From Lachnospiraceae bacterium (GTDB lineage: Bacteria; Bacillota; Clostridia; Lachnospirales; Lachnospiraceae), in contig JAAWEL010000057.1 of the NCBI GenBank assembly GCA_022794255.1, forward strand, positions 1-64,000: 64,000 nucleotides of DNA, read 5' to 3'. The notes under the pieces are model-generated. The model did no database searches. It was not told the DNA's origin and saw nothing but the letters and a program-made list of their open reading frames with translations. The position numbers and the translations under genes were made by a program. Shown in pieces: positions 39,228-48,204 of the stretch (the first letter of the stretch is position 1; every line of letters begins with the position of its first letter).

Positions 39228-40874
39228 ATGAAAGTGCTGATCGTAGGCGGTGTAGCCGGCGGAGCCGGCACAGCTGCCAGACTGAGGAGAAATGATGAGA
39301 AGGCAGAGATTATCCTTTTGGAGAAGGGGCCTCATATTTCCTATGCCAATTGTGGTTTACCTTATTATGTTGGAGGGGTGATTCGGGAAAAGGAAAAGCT
39401 TCAGCTTCAAACACCGGAAAGCTTTCACAACCGTTTTCGGGTGGATGTAAGAACAGGACATGAGGTGGTTTCGGTAAATTTGGAAAAGCAGATGGCTGTG
39501 ATTACCTCGGAAGAAAAAACTTATGAGGAGAGCTATGATAAGCTGGTGCTTTCTCCGGGAGCAGAACCAATCATTCCACTTGTGCAGGGAATTAAGGAGA
39601 ATGAGGATCATATTTTTACTCTGAGAAATGTAGAAGATTCTTATAGAATCTATGATTATATTGAAGAGAAAAAGCCAAAATATTGTGCGGTGATCGGAGC
39701 CGGATTTATCGGGATGGAGATTGCAGAAAATCTTTTTGAAAGAGGGATTTCTGTGTCTATTATTGAAGGAGCTGACCACGTAATGCCGCCTCTGGATATC
39801 GATATGTCTCACCGGATCCACAATGAGATACGTAGCCGGGGAATTGAGCTATATCTGAAGAAGATGTGCAGCGGAATAGAAGAGGATCATCTGGTCTTAA
39901 GTGATGGAACCAGGGTAAAAGCAGATTTGGTGATTTTAAGCATTGGTGTCCGTCCGGCTACCGGATTTTTAAAGGACAGCGGGATTGCTTTGGGGCATAG
40001 GGGAGAAATTATTGTCAATGAATATATGGAAACATCTCACCAGAATATTTATGCATTGGGAGATGCGGTGGCCGTTTCTCATGTGGTAAACGGTCAGAAG
40101 GTTTTGATTCCCCTTGCATCTCCGGCAAATAAACAGGGGAGGATTGTGGGAGACAATCTTTGCGGAAAGCGCTGTGCCTATAAGGGAAGCCAGGGAACCT
40201 CCATTATGAAGTTTTTTGATCTGACAGTGGCAGTTACCGGAGAGAAGGAAGAGAGTCTTAAGTCCCAGGGACGTTCTTATGGAAAGATATTTACAGTATC
40301 AGCTTCCCATGCCGGATATTATCCGGGAGGAAGTCAGATGTATATTAAAACTTTGTTTGAACCAGAGAGCGGCAGGATTTTAGGAGCGCAGATTGTTGGG
40401 AAGGATGGGGTGGATAAGAGAATTGATCTGTTGGCCAATGCGGTTCGTTTTGGGCAGACCTGCTATCAGCTTCAGGAGGAGGAGCTGTCCTATGCCCCGC
40501 CGTTTTCTTCCGCTAAAGATCCGGTAAATATGGTTGGATATGTAATTGAGAATGTCCTGGAGGGAAAGATGAATCCCTATTATATAGAGGATGTGGAGAA
40601 CATTCCGGAAAATGCAGTTTGTCTGGATGTCCGGAAAAAAGAGGAATATGATAGCGGTCATATTCCTGGTTATCAAAATATCCCCTTGGATGAATTGCGG
40701 GAGCACTTAGAAGAAATCGACCAATCAAAGGAGATCTATCTGACTTGTCAGATTGGTTTAAGAGGTTATCTGGCTCAGTGCATCCTGGCTCAAAACGGGA
40801 TTGAGACAAGAAATCTTTCGGGAGGATATGCTCTATGGAAGGAGATGGACCAGGACAGAAATACAAAAGTGTAA
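39228..40874 (+). CDS. CoA-disulfide / persulfide reductase with C-terminal rhodanese domain
   Basis: About 548 residues. The FAD-binding motif VGGVAGGAGTAARLRR is followed by YANCGLPYYVGG, whose Cys is the redox residue of CoA-disulfide reductases. NADH-binding VIGAGFIGMEIAENL is next, then a dimerisation domain. The C-terminal ~90 residues are a rhodanese domain with active Cys in LTCQIGLRG. This fusion is known as an NAD(P)H persulfide/polysulfide reductase family. ATG at 39228; an in-frame TTG at 39219 is also possible. It starts 21 bases after ridA. Confidence 0.9.
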   Translation: MKVLIVGGVAGGAGTAARLRRNDEKAEIILLEKGPHISYANCGLPYYVGGVIREKEKLQLQTPESFHNRFRVDVRTGHEVVSVNLEKQMAVITSEEKTYEESYDKLVLSPGAEPIIPLVQGIKENEDHIFTLRNVEDSYRIYDYIEEKKPKYCAVIGAGFIGMEIAENLFERGISVSIIEGADHVMPPLDIDMSHRIHNEIRSRGIELYLKKMCSGIEEDHLVLSDGTRVKADLVILSIGVRPATGFLKDSGIALGHRGEIIVNEYMETSHQNIYALGDAVAVSHVVNGQKVLIPLASPANKQGRIVGDNLCGKRCAYKGSQGTSIMKFFDLTVAVTGEKEESLKSQGRSYGKIFTVSASHAGYYPGGSQMYIKTLFEPESGRILGAQIVGKDGVDKRIDLLANAVRFGQTCYQLQEEELSYAPPFSSAKDPVNMVGYVIENVLEGKMNPYYIEDVENIPENAVCLDVRKKEEYDSGHIPGYQNIPLDELREHLEEIDQSKEIYLTCQIGLRGYLAQCILAQNGIETRNLSGGYALWKEMDQDRNTKV

Positions 40875-40957
40875 AAAGACAAAGAAACAGCTGTATAGGT
40901 GCAGCTTCCGAAAAAAAATCATTATAATTTGTGGAAAAGAAAGAGAGGATATGAATC

Positions 40958-41218
40958 ATGAAAGTTACTGTTATTGGAAGTCATCTGTGTCCGGATACTC
41001 TGTATGCTCTGAATCAGCTGGTGGCAAAAAAAGCTGATATTGATTTTAAAAATCTGTCAGCAAGCCTGCCGGATCTTAAGGTTTATTTGGCTCAGAGAGA
41101 GGGAAATTCTTTATATGAGGCTGTGAGAGAAAAAGGAGGAATTGGGATCCCATGTTTTGTGATGGAAGATGGGAATACCACACTGGATTTAGATGAGGTG
41201 TTGAACATTTTGGGATAA
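40958..41218 (+). CDS. small glutaredoxin-like protein with single-Cys CPDT motif
   Basis: 86 residues with a thioredoxin-type beta-alpha-beta outline: KVTVIGSHLCPDTLYALNQL, then IPCFVMEDG with the cis-Pro. The catalytic site is C-P-D-T. It resembles the small family I recall as UXX-star (seleno)proteins, in which this Cys is often selenocysteine; here the codon is TGT. It sits last in the sulfur operon, 83 bases after the reductase, with AGAGAGG upstream. Partner of the reductase is a reasonable guess. Confidence 0.8.
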   Translation: MKVTVIGSHLCPDTLYALNQLVAKKADIDFKNLSASLPDLKVYLAQREGNSLYEAVREKGGIGIPCFVMEDGNTTLDLDEVLNILG

Positions 41219-41273
41219 AATATAATTATTATTGAAAAATAAGGTGTTAAACAATATAAAATCTAAATATGAT

Positions 41274-41311
41274 CCGGGGATCTAAGACAGGTTCCCGGTT
41301 TTGTTTTTTTT
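41274..41311 (+). terminator. terminator of the sulfur operon
   Basis: Stem CCGGGGA / TTCCCGG, 11-base loop, then TTTTGTTTTTTTT. Confidence 0.8.
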
Positions 41312-41434
41312 AGAATATTGACATAATTTTAAGCACTTGTTACAATAGTATATAAGGTGAAATATCGTTTATTTAAAAGAATCTATGATGTATAACACAG
41401 AATGACCATTACAGAATTCAGGGAGGAACGAGGG

Positions 41435-44400
41435 ATGTATCATTGCCATATTCAATTCTATTTGGTAGGCAATCATGGCAGGGTATTTGATATAGTAAAG
41501 GAAATGCCTCCGCTTGAGAATTTTACACATGATTTTTTTGAAAGTAAAGAGCCGGACAATAATCTGGTAGCTGAAGCAGACGTGATTCTGGCTGATTTTC
41601 AAAATATGGATGTGAAAAAGGCGTTTCAGATATTGATATCGGGTAAAAGGGACAAGACCGAGATTATTTTGCTTGTTAATGAAAACCAGATAGTACTTTT
41701 GGAAAATGAAGAACTGGCAATGATTAAGGATATATGGACAATGCCCATGTCCGGAGAAGAGATAAAATTCCGTTTTTTCAGATGGCAGCAGATTTATAAA
41801 ATGAGCAAGGATTTTTGGCAGACAAATCATTATTTGGAGGCTGCAATCAATAATGTTCCCAATCTTGTCTGGTTTAAGGATAAGGATGGGGTACATGAGA
41901 AGGTAAATGACAGTTTTTGCAAAACGGTTAATAAAACCAAGAAGCAGGTAGAAGGGCGCAGACATGCTTACATATGGGACGTAGACCAAGATGATCCTGC
42001 CTGTATTGAATCAGAGAAAGAGGTTATGACAAAGAGGCAGACCTGTGTATCAGAGGAGACTATTAAAACAGGAGAAGGGATACGCCTTCTTACCACATAC
42101 AAATCTCCTTTATATGATGTTGATGGAAGTGTAATGGGAACAGTAGGTGTGGCCATTGATGTGACGCAGGAGCGGGCCTATGAGCAGGAGATTGTAGAAA
42201 AAAACCGGACTCTGGAAACGATTTTCACTACAATGGACTGTGGAGTAATGTGCCATACCATAGATGGATCACGGATAATCAGTGTAAACCGGGCTGCTCT
42301 TAACATTTTGGGATATGAGTCCCAGGAAGAAATGATAGCAGATGGATTTGATATGGTAGCCACTTCGGTATTGGACGAAGATAAAGAGAAACTGCGGTCA
42401 TGTATTATGGAATTGAAAAAGGAAGGAGACAGTGTAAGCGTAGAGTACAGGGTCCGCAAAAAAAACGGGGATATTCGGCATGTTATGGGCAATGTTAAGG
42501 TTTTAAGGGAAAAGGGAGCGCTTCTTTATCAACGCTTTCTTCTAGACTGTACGGCCCAGAAGTTACAGGAAAAGGAAAATGAAAGACGCCATATGGAGCT
42601 GATCCATGCCTTAAGTATTGATTATAATCTGGTTTGTTTTTTTGATCTTAGTACTGGAAATGGAATGTCTCTTAGAATTGATGAGGACAGAGATAAAATA
42701 TTTAGTTCTGTTTTTTCCGGAAATATCATATTGGAAAAATGTATGGAGCAATATATAGAGAGATTTGTCTATGAGGAGGATAAAGAACTTCTGAGAGAGA
42801 TATTTTCTAAAGAAAATCTTGAAAAAGAGCTGGAGAAAAAGAAGCAGTATTATGTAAATTACCGCATTGTGAATGACAATGAAATGAAGTATTTCCAGAT
42901 AAAGGTAGTACGTGCGGGAAAATGGGACAGAGGTCATGGTATTGTTTTAGGAATCCGCAGTGTAGATGAAGAAATCCGCAATGAGATGGAGAAGAAAAAT
43001 CTCCTGGAGGATGCACTTTTACAGGCAAATCGGGCAAATAAAGCAAAGAGTGTATTTCTCTCTAATATGTCTCATGATATCCGTACACCCATGAATGCAA
43101 TCGTGGGCTTTACTGCATTGGCTATGACTCACAGTGATAAGAAAGATCAGGTGGAGGAATATTTGGGAAAGATTATGACATCCGGAAATCATCTTCTTAG
43201 CCTGATCAATGATGTTTTGGATATGAGCCGGATTGAAAGCGGAAAAATGCATCTTGAGGAAAAGCCATGTCGTTTGCCAGATATTCTCCATGGCCTTCGG
43301 AATATTGTGCAGGCAGATATCCATGCAAAACAGCTTGAGCTGTATATAGACACGGTAGATATATTGGATGAAGATATTTATTGTGATAAGCTTCGTCTGA
43401 ATCAGGTATTGCTAAATCTTCTGAGCAATGCAGTGAAGTATACTGGAGCAGGTGGAATCATCAGCATAAGAATCGCAGAAAAACCAGGAGCACCAGCTGG
43501 TCATGCCAACTACGAATTTTGTATTAAAGATACAGGTATTGGTATGAGTCAGGAATTTTTATCTCATATTTTTGAACCCTTTGAGAGAGAGAAAAATACT
43601 ACGATTAGCCGAATCCAAGGTACTGGTCTTGGAATGGCTATTACAAAAAATATTGTGGATATGATGAATGGTTCCATTGAGGTGAAAAGTGAGGAGGGAG
43701 TAGGGACAGAGTTTATTGTTTCTTTCACATTCCGTTTGAATAAGGAGGAGAAAGGACCCCAAGATATTCCGGAACTTAAAAACTGCAGAGCTTTGGTTGT
43801 GGATGATGACTTTAATACCTGTGACAGTGTTTCCTACATGCTTGGTCAGATTGGAATGAGGGCAGAGTGGACCTTGTCAGGAAAGGAAGCGGTGTTGCGC
43901 ACCCATCAGGCAGTTATGCGGGGGGATGCATATTGTGTATATATTGTAGACTGGATGCTTCCAGATATGAATGGTATTGAGGTGGCTCGCAGAATCAGGA
44001 AAGAGATGGGTGAGGATGTTCCGATTATAGTATTGACTGCATATGATTGGTCAGAGATTGAGAAGGAGGCAAAGGAGGCAGGTGTTACAACCTTCTGCAG
44101 TAAACCTTTGTTCTTGTCAGAGCTGAGAAGCTGTCTGTATTCGATTGTGAATGCAGATGAATCGGAGCGTGAAGGGGATAATCAGAAGATCAATCTGCCT
44201 ACAGGACGGATTTTATTGGCAGAGGATAATGAGCTGAATCAGGAGATTGCGGTGGAGCTTTTAAGCGATGCAGGCTTTACCACAGATGTTGCAGAAAACG
44301 GCCAGGTTGCAGTGGAGATGTTGAATAAATCAGAACCTGGATATTATCAGCTGATTCTTATGGATATCCAAATGCCGGTTATGAATGGTTATGAGGCCAC

Positions 44401-44578
44401 AAAGATTATACGAAATCTGGATAACCGGAAGCTGGCATCCATACCGGTTTTGGCCATGACAGCCAATGCCTTTGAGGAGGATAGGCAGGAGGCTTTGCGA
44501 AGTGGAATGAATGGCCATATAGCAAAACCTATTGATATTGGGAAATTGTTTGACACTTTAGGGAAAATATTAAAATAA
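41435..44578 (+). CDS. hybrid sensor histidine kinase with two receiver domains
   Basis: 1047 residues from the ATG at 41435, which has GGGAGG upstream; an ATG 33 bases earlier has none. The N-terminal ~110 residues look like a degenerate receiver. PAS modules follow (NNVPNLVWFKDKDG, and about 245-375), plus a third less clear one. HisKA shows NMSHDIRTPMNAIVGF, and the ATPase has the N box LLNLLSNAVKYT and G boxes DTGIGM and GTGLGM. Two receivers end the protein (IVDWMLPDMNG and LMDIQMPVMNG). No transmembrane segment is evident, so it is probably cytoplasmic. No separate output protein lies nearby. Confidence 0.93.
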   Translation: MYHCHIQFYLVGNHGRVFDIVKEMPPLENFTHDFFESKEPDNNLVAEADVILADFQNMDVKKAFQILISGKRDKTEIILLVNENQIVLLENEELAMIKDIWTMPMSGEEIKFRFFRWQQIYKMSKDFWQTNHYLEAAINNVPNLVWFKDKDGVHEKVNDSFCKTVNKTKKQVEGRRHAYIWDVDQDDPACIESEKEVMTKRQTCVSEETIKTGEGIRLLTTYKSPLYDVDGSVMGTVGVAIDVTQERAYEQEIVEKNRTLETIFTTMDCGVMCHTIDGSRIISVNRAALNILGYESQEEMIADGFDMVATSVLDEDKEKLRSCIMELKKEGDSVSVEYRVRKKNGDIRHVMGNVKVLREKGALLYQRFLLDCTAQKLQEKENERRHMELIHALSIDYNLVCFFDLSTGNGMSLRIDEDRDKIFSSVFSGNIILEKCMEQYIERFVYEEDKELLREIFSKENLEKELEKKKQYYVNYRIVNDNEMKYFQIKVVRAGKWDRGHGIVLGIRSVDEEIRNEMEKKNLLEDALLQANRANKAKSVFLSNMSHDIRTPMNAIVGFTALAMTHSDKKDQVEEYLGKIMTSGNHLLSLINDVLDMSRIESGKMHLEEKPCRLPDILHGLRNIVQADIHAKQLELYIDTVDILDEDIYCDKLRLNQVLLNLLSNAVKYTGAGGIISIRIAEKPGAPAGHANYEFCIKDTGIGMSQEFLSHIFEPFEREKNTTISRIQGTGLGMAITKNIVDMMNGSIEVKSEEGVGTEFIVSFTFRLNKEEKGPQDIPELKNCRALVVDDDFNTCDSVSYMLGQIGMRAEWTLSGKEAVLRTHQAVMRGDAYCVYIVDWMLPDMNGIEVARRIRKEMGEDVPIIVLTAYDWSEIEKEAKEAGVTTFCSKPLFLSELRSCLYSIVNADESEREGDNQKINLPTGRILLAEDNELNQEIAVELLSDAGFTTDVAENGQVAVEMLNKSEPGYYQLILMDIQMPVMNGYEATKIIRNLDNRKLASIPVLAMTANAFEEDRQEALRSGMNGHIAKPIDIGKLFDTLGKILK

Positions 44579-44582
44579 ATAC

Positions 44583-44634
44583 AATCCCACAGGAAAAGAG
44601 AATGTTGAAAAACATCAATTCCTGTGGGATTTTT
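44583..44634. terminator. bidirectional terminator
   Basis: Perfect 13-bp stem AATCCCACAGGAA / TTCCTGTGGGATT with a 23-base loop and a T-run. It lies between the kinase and the convergent GntR gene. Confidence 0.9.
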
Positions 44635-44637
44635 GAT

Positions 44638-45321
44638 TCAGTCATTTCCCATCTTTTCTCCTGAACTGACCGAAGCAAGATTTTCGCGATTCAAAAGCAG
44701 TTCAAAGGTGGCATTTTTAGATTGGAGCAGATGCTCATACATGGCATCTGCTGCTGCCTTCCACTCTTTTTTTATACATGCCTTTATGATGGCCAGATGC
44801 TCATTTCTGGTATCCTCCAAACGCTGTTCCGCTCTTTGGCCGGTAATGATGCGGAAGCGTTGGTTCTGATTATTGATAATTTTGAAATATTCCTGTATAT
44901 AGTGATTGGGTACGGCACTGTTAAGAAAGCTGTGGAAGTTATCATCTAATATAAAAAAGGTTTTCGCATTCTGAGTGATATCTAATCGCAAAAGATTCTG
45001 ATAGTAATCTAAAAGAATTCTCTCATCCAGCGTATAGCCGTAGTTTCGAATACTATAAGGTTCCAGCAAAAGGCGCAGTTCAAAAATATTATTCACTTCA
45101 GAAATAGAGAGACTGGAAACCACAATCCCTTTTTTAGAACGGATGGTAACAAGACCTTCCTGCTCTAAGCGGCTCAGGGCATCTCGAATGGGAGTCCGGC
45201 TTACATGAAAGGTTTCGCAGAGAACGGCTTCATTTAAATGCATACCAGGAGCATATTCACAATTGAGAATCTTTTCCTTGATATTGTCGTAGGCTTGGAC
45301 TTTCAAGCTTTTTTTTGTCAT
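44638..45321 (-). CDS. GntR-family (FadR/FCD) transcriptional regulator
   Basis: 227 residues from the ATG at 45319-45321, preceded by AGGAGG; longer forms without a ribosome site are less likely. An N-terminal winged helix (YDNIKEKILNCEYAPGMHLNEAVLCETFHVSRTPIRDALSRLEQEG region) precedes an all-helical FCD domain with metal-type residues in DDNFHSFLN, NEHLAII and MYEHL. FCD regulators usually sense organic acids. It is divergent from the dehydrogenase-transporter locus, its likely target. Confidence 0.92.
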   Translation of the reverse strand: MTKKSLKVQAYDNIKEKILNCEYAPGMHLNEAVLCETFHVSRTPIRDALSRLEQEGLVTIRSKKGIVVSSLSISEVNNIFELRLLLEPYSIRNYGYTLDERILLDYYQNLLRLDITQNAKTFFILDDNFHSFLNSAVPNHYIQEYFKIINNQNQRFRIITGQRAEQRLEDTRNEHLAIIKACIKKEWKAAADAMYEHLLQSKNATFELLLNRENLASVSSGEKMGND

Positions 45322-45634
45322 GCCAAAAAACCTCCTCAGGTACAATTTGGATGTTGTTATGAATCCATTATAGATGAAATAAGGGAAAAAACCAAGGGAG
45401 ACGAGACAATTCAAAAAAAGAAATTCACTTCATATTGGATACAATAAAGTGAGAAGAGATGATGTAAAAGGATAAAACAAGGGAAGAAAAACTAAAAAAT
45501 TAGATGAATGTTATAAAAAAGACAATAAAAAACAAATAAAATAGTGAAAATATCAAGAAAACTATTGACAATTATAAAAAAATCATATACATTATGATGT
45601 ATACAACATGAAATATAAAGGAGCAATAAGGGCT
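45322..45634. promoter_or_regulatory. divergent control region of the GntR gene and the dehydrogenase locus
   Basis: No gene in 313 bases. TTGACA (45565-45570) with TACATT 17 bases on is a promoter candidate for the rightward operon. Two similar near-palindromes lie here: ATTGGATACAAT (45434-45445) and TGTATACA (45598-45605) just after that promoter. Both resemble YTGTATACAR-type operators of FadR-subfamily regulators. Confidence 0.5.
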
Positions 45635-46654
45635 ATGAAGTCTGTTTTTATTGAAAATCCGCACCAAGTAGTTATGAAGGATCTTCCCTGTCCGGTGCGC
45701 AAACCAGGGGAAGCTTTGCTGAAGCTGCTCTATGGCGGTATTTGCGGAAGTGATCTGGGCTCTTACCGGGGCACATTTGCCTATTTTTCCTATCCCCGGA
45801 CCCCAGGTCATGAGTTTTCAGCAGAGATTGTGGAGGTTGATGACAATGGTTATGGACTGAAACAGGGAATGGTGGTCACCTGTAATCCTTATTTTAATTG
45901 CGGAGAATGTTATTCCTGCAGGCGCGGACTGGTAAATGCCTGTATGGATAATCAGACAATGGGAGTTCAGAGAGAGGGAGCTTTTTCTGAATACATCACA
46001 ATGCCTTTGGAAAGAATTTATGATGGAAAGGGATTGGATCCCAGAGTTCTTGCCGTGATTGAGCCTCTATGCATCAGCTATCATGGAGTAAAGCGAGCAG
46101 AGGTAAAAGAATTTGATAAAGTTTTAATCGTGGGAGCTGGTACCATCGGCATACTGGCGGCCATTGCGGCAAAGCAGAAGGGAGCTATTGTATACATTAC
46201 AGATGTTTCGGAGGTCAAGCTGCAGCTGGCCAGAGAATTTGGTGTGGATGGTACGATCTGTGTCAACAATTCTTACTCTTATCAGAAAGCAGTGGATGAA
46301 ATTACCGGAGGAAGCGGATTTGATGTGACGATTGAGGCTGTGGGCCTTCCATCCACTTTTCAAAATTGCATTGATGCGGCGGCATTCGGAGGCAAGATGG
46401 TACTGATTGGCGTGGGAAAGAAAAATCTGGATTTTAATTTTACTATGATACAGAAAAAGGAATTAAACGTTTATGGTTCCCGAAATTCCCTGAAGCCAGA
46501 TTTCTTGGAATTGATTGACTTAGTGAGGGAGGGGAAAATTCCTCTTGAAAAAATCATAACTAACACCTACAAATTTGATGAGGCGCCCCGGGCTTTTCGG
46601 GAGCTGGATGAAAATGCAGGAGAGATGTTAAAGGTGTTGATTGACTTTACCTGA
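45635..46654 (+). CDS. zinc-dependent medium-chain dehydrogenase (sorbitol/threonine-dehydrogenase type)
   Basis: 339 residues. Catalytic zinc residues are in GGICGSDLGSYRG and PGHEF. The structural zinc lobe has CNPYFNCGECYSCRRGLVNAC. The NAD(P)-binding motif is VLIVGAGTIGILAAIAA. It oxidises a secondary alcohol of a polyol or amino/hydroxy acid; substrate unknown. The ATG at 45635 fits homologues; an earlier in-frame ATG at 45608 also exists. First gene of the rightward operon. Confidence 0.88.
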   Translation: MKSVFIENPHQVVMKDLPCPVRKPGEALLKLLYGGICGSDLGSYRGTFAYFSYPRTPGHEFSAEIVEVDDNGYGLKQGMVVTCNPYFNCGECYSCRRGLVNACMDNQTMGVQREGAFSEYITMPLERIYDGKGLDPRVLAVIEPLCISYHGVKRAEVKEFDKVLIVGAGTIGILAAIAAKQKGAIVYITDVSEVKLQLAREFGVDGTICVNNSYSYQKAVDEITGGSGFDVTIEAVGLPSTFQNCIDAAAFGGKMVLIGVGKKNLDFNFTMIQKKELNVYGSRNSLKPDFLELIDLVREGKIPLEKIITNTYKFDEAPRAFRELDENAGEMLKVLIDFT

Positions 46655-46667
46655 AAGGAAGAAAGCT

Positions 46668-48125
46668 ATGTATGAATGTTTAAAAGGATTGGAGCCTGTG
46701 AGATTTTTTGAGATTTTCAGCGGGCTTTGTCAGATTCCCCATGGTTCCAAAAATGAGCGGGCGATCAGTGATTGGATTTATCAGTTTTGCAGAGAAAGAA
46801 ATATTGAGGTTTGGCAGGATGATCATTATAATTTGATTGCCAAAAAACCGGCAACCCCTGGCTATGAGAATGCTCCCATAGTGATTCTCCAGGCACACTT
46901 GGATATGGTGTGTGAGAAAAATGCCGGTACAGTTCATGATTTTGCTAAAGATCCGATATCAGTACAAAGGGACGGGGACCGAATCTATGCAGAGGGAACA
47001 ACATTAGGTGCGGATGATGCAACCGGAGTGGCATTTGCCATGTGTGTACTGGAGGCATCAGATATTCCCCACCCCCAGCTGGAGGTTGTTCTGACAGCAG
47101 ATGAAGAGGCAGGAATGAGTGGTATTCGTGCTCTTGATTTTTCCCGGCTTAAGGGACGGGTGATTGTAAATCTTGATTGCAGTGATGAGGGGATTGTAGT
47201 CGGCTGTGCCGGTGTGACCTGCCTTCGGAATGAACTGGAACTAAAATGCGAGAAGGCTCCCCAAATGTTGGAATGGGCAAAAGTTAAGATTCGGGGACTG
47301 AAGGGGGGACATAGCGGTCTGGATATCACCAAAGAGAGAGGAAATGCCAATTTGATTCTGGCAAGGATTCTTTCTTCTTTGGACAGAGAGATCGGAATCC
47401 GGATTTCAACCGTGGACGGCGGACTTCAGACCAATGCCATCTGCAGGGAAGCAGAGGCAACAATAGCTTTTTCCCCGGAGATGAAGGAAAAGCTGGAAGA
47501 AAAAATTCAGTGGTGGAGACAAATGCTTGCCAAGGAATTTAAGGTCAGTGATCCTGGAATTTGCCTGCTGTTGGAAGAAACAGAGCCACTTAAAGAAGTG
47601 TTTGATGAAAAAGAAGTACAGCGATTGCTAGATTTATTGCTCAATATTGACTGTGGAGTTATAGCCATGAATGTGGAAGTGCCAGGTGTTCCGGAAACCA
47701 GCGGTAATATCGGGGTGGTTGCTACGAAAGATTCCCGGGTCATTGTCCGGACTCTGTATCGAAGCTGTTTTGACAGTAAGAAACAGTATCTTATTGACAA
47801 AAACCAGCGGCTTGCCCGGAATTTGGGAGCAGAGTTTTTTATTGAATCCAGCTCTCCTGAGTGGGAATATAAGGCAGACAGCCGGCTGAGTGCTTTGATT
47901 CAGAGGATTTTTGAGAAACGTTTTGACAGAAAGTTGGTGGTTGAGGTATCCCATGGCGGAAATGAGTGCGGGGCCTTTTTCCGGCAGTTTCCGGATGCGG
48001 ATATTGTATGTACAGGGACCCAGATTATTGGGGCGCATACTCCGGATGAGAGTGTACTTGTAAGTATTATTCAAAAAGAGTGGGAAATGCTTTGTCTGAC
48101 ATTGAAGGGAATGCTGGAATATTGA
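46668..48125 (+). CDS. pepD: PepD-like aminoacyl-histidine / cytosol non-specific dipeptidase (M20)
   Basis: 485 residues, the usual length of the family. Zinc-site blocks are QAHLDMVCE, EGTTLGADDATGVA and TADEEAGMSG; VNLDCSDEG follows, with the dimerisation (lid) domain about 200-380, and HGGNECGAFF near the end. AAAGGAAG lies before the ATG. It starts 13 bases after the dehydrogenase, so the two are co-transcribed. It splits dipeptides in the cytoplasm. Confidence 0.92.
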   Translation: MYECLKGLEPVRFFEIFSGLCQIPHGSKNERAISDWIYQFCRERNIEVWQDDHYNLIAKKPATPGYENAPIVILQAHLDMVCEKNAGTVHDFAKDPISVQRDGDRIYAEGTTLGADDATGVAFAMCVLEASDIPHPQLEVVLTADEEAGMSGIRALDFSRLKGRVIVNLDCSDEGIVVGCAGVTCLRNELELKCEKAPQMLEWAKVKIRGLKGGHSGLDITKERGNANLILARILSSLDREIGIRISTVDGGLQTNAICREAEATIAFSPEMKEKLEEKIQWWRQMLAKEFKVSDPGICLLLEETEPLKEVFDEKEVQRLLDLLLNIDCGVIAMNVEVPGVPETSGNIGVVATKDSRVIVRTLYRSCFDSKKQYLIDKNQRLARNLGAEFFIESSSPEWEYKADSRLSALIQRIFEKRFDRKLVVEVSHGGNECGAFFRQFPDADIVCTGTQIIGAHTPDESVLVSIIQKEWEMLCLTLKGMLEY

Positions 48126-48204
48126 TGTATGAAACGGGTTCGCACCCCCTTTTCATAAAAAGTAAGATATCCAAAAAGTACGAGTAATTAAGGAGGAAAT
48201 CACA

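Noticed and set aside
40958-41218. Selenoprotein with in-frame TGA
   Set aside because: The active-site codon is TGT and the frame is open throughout.
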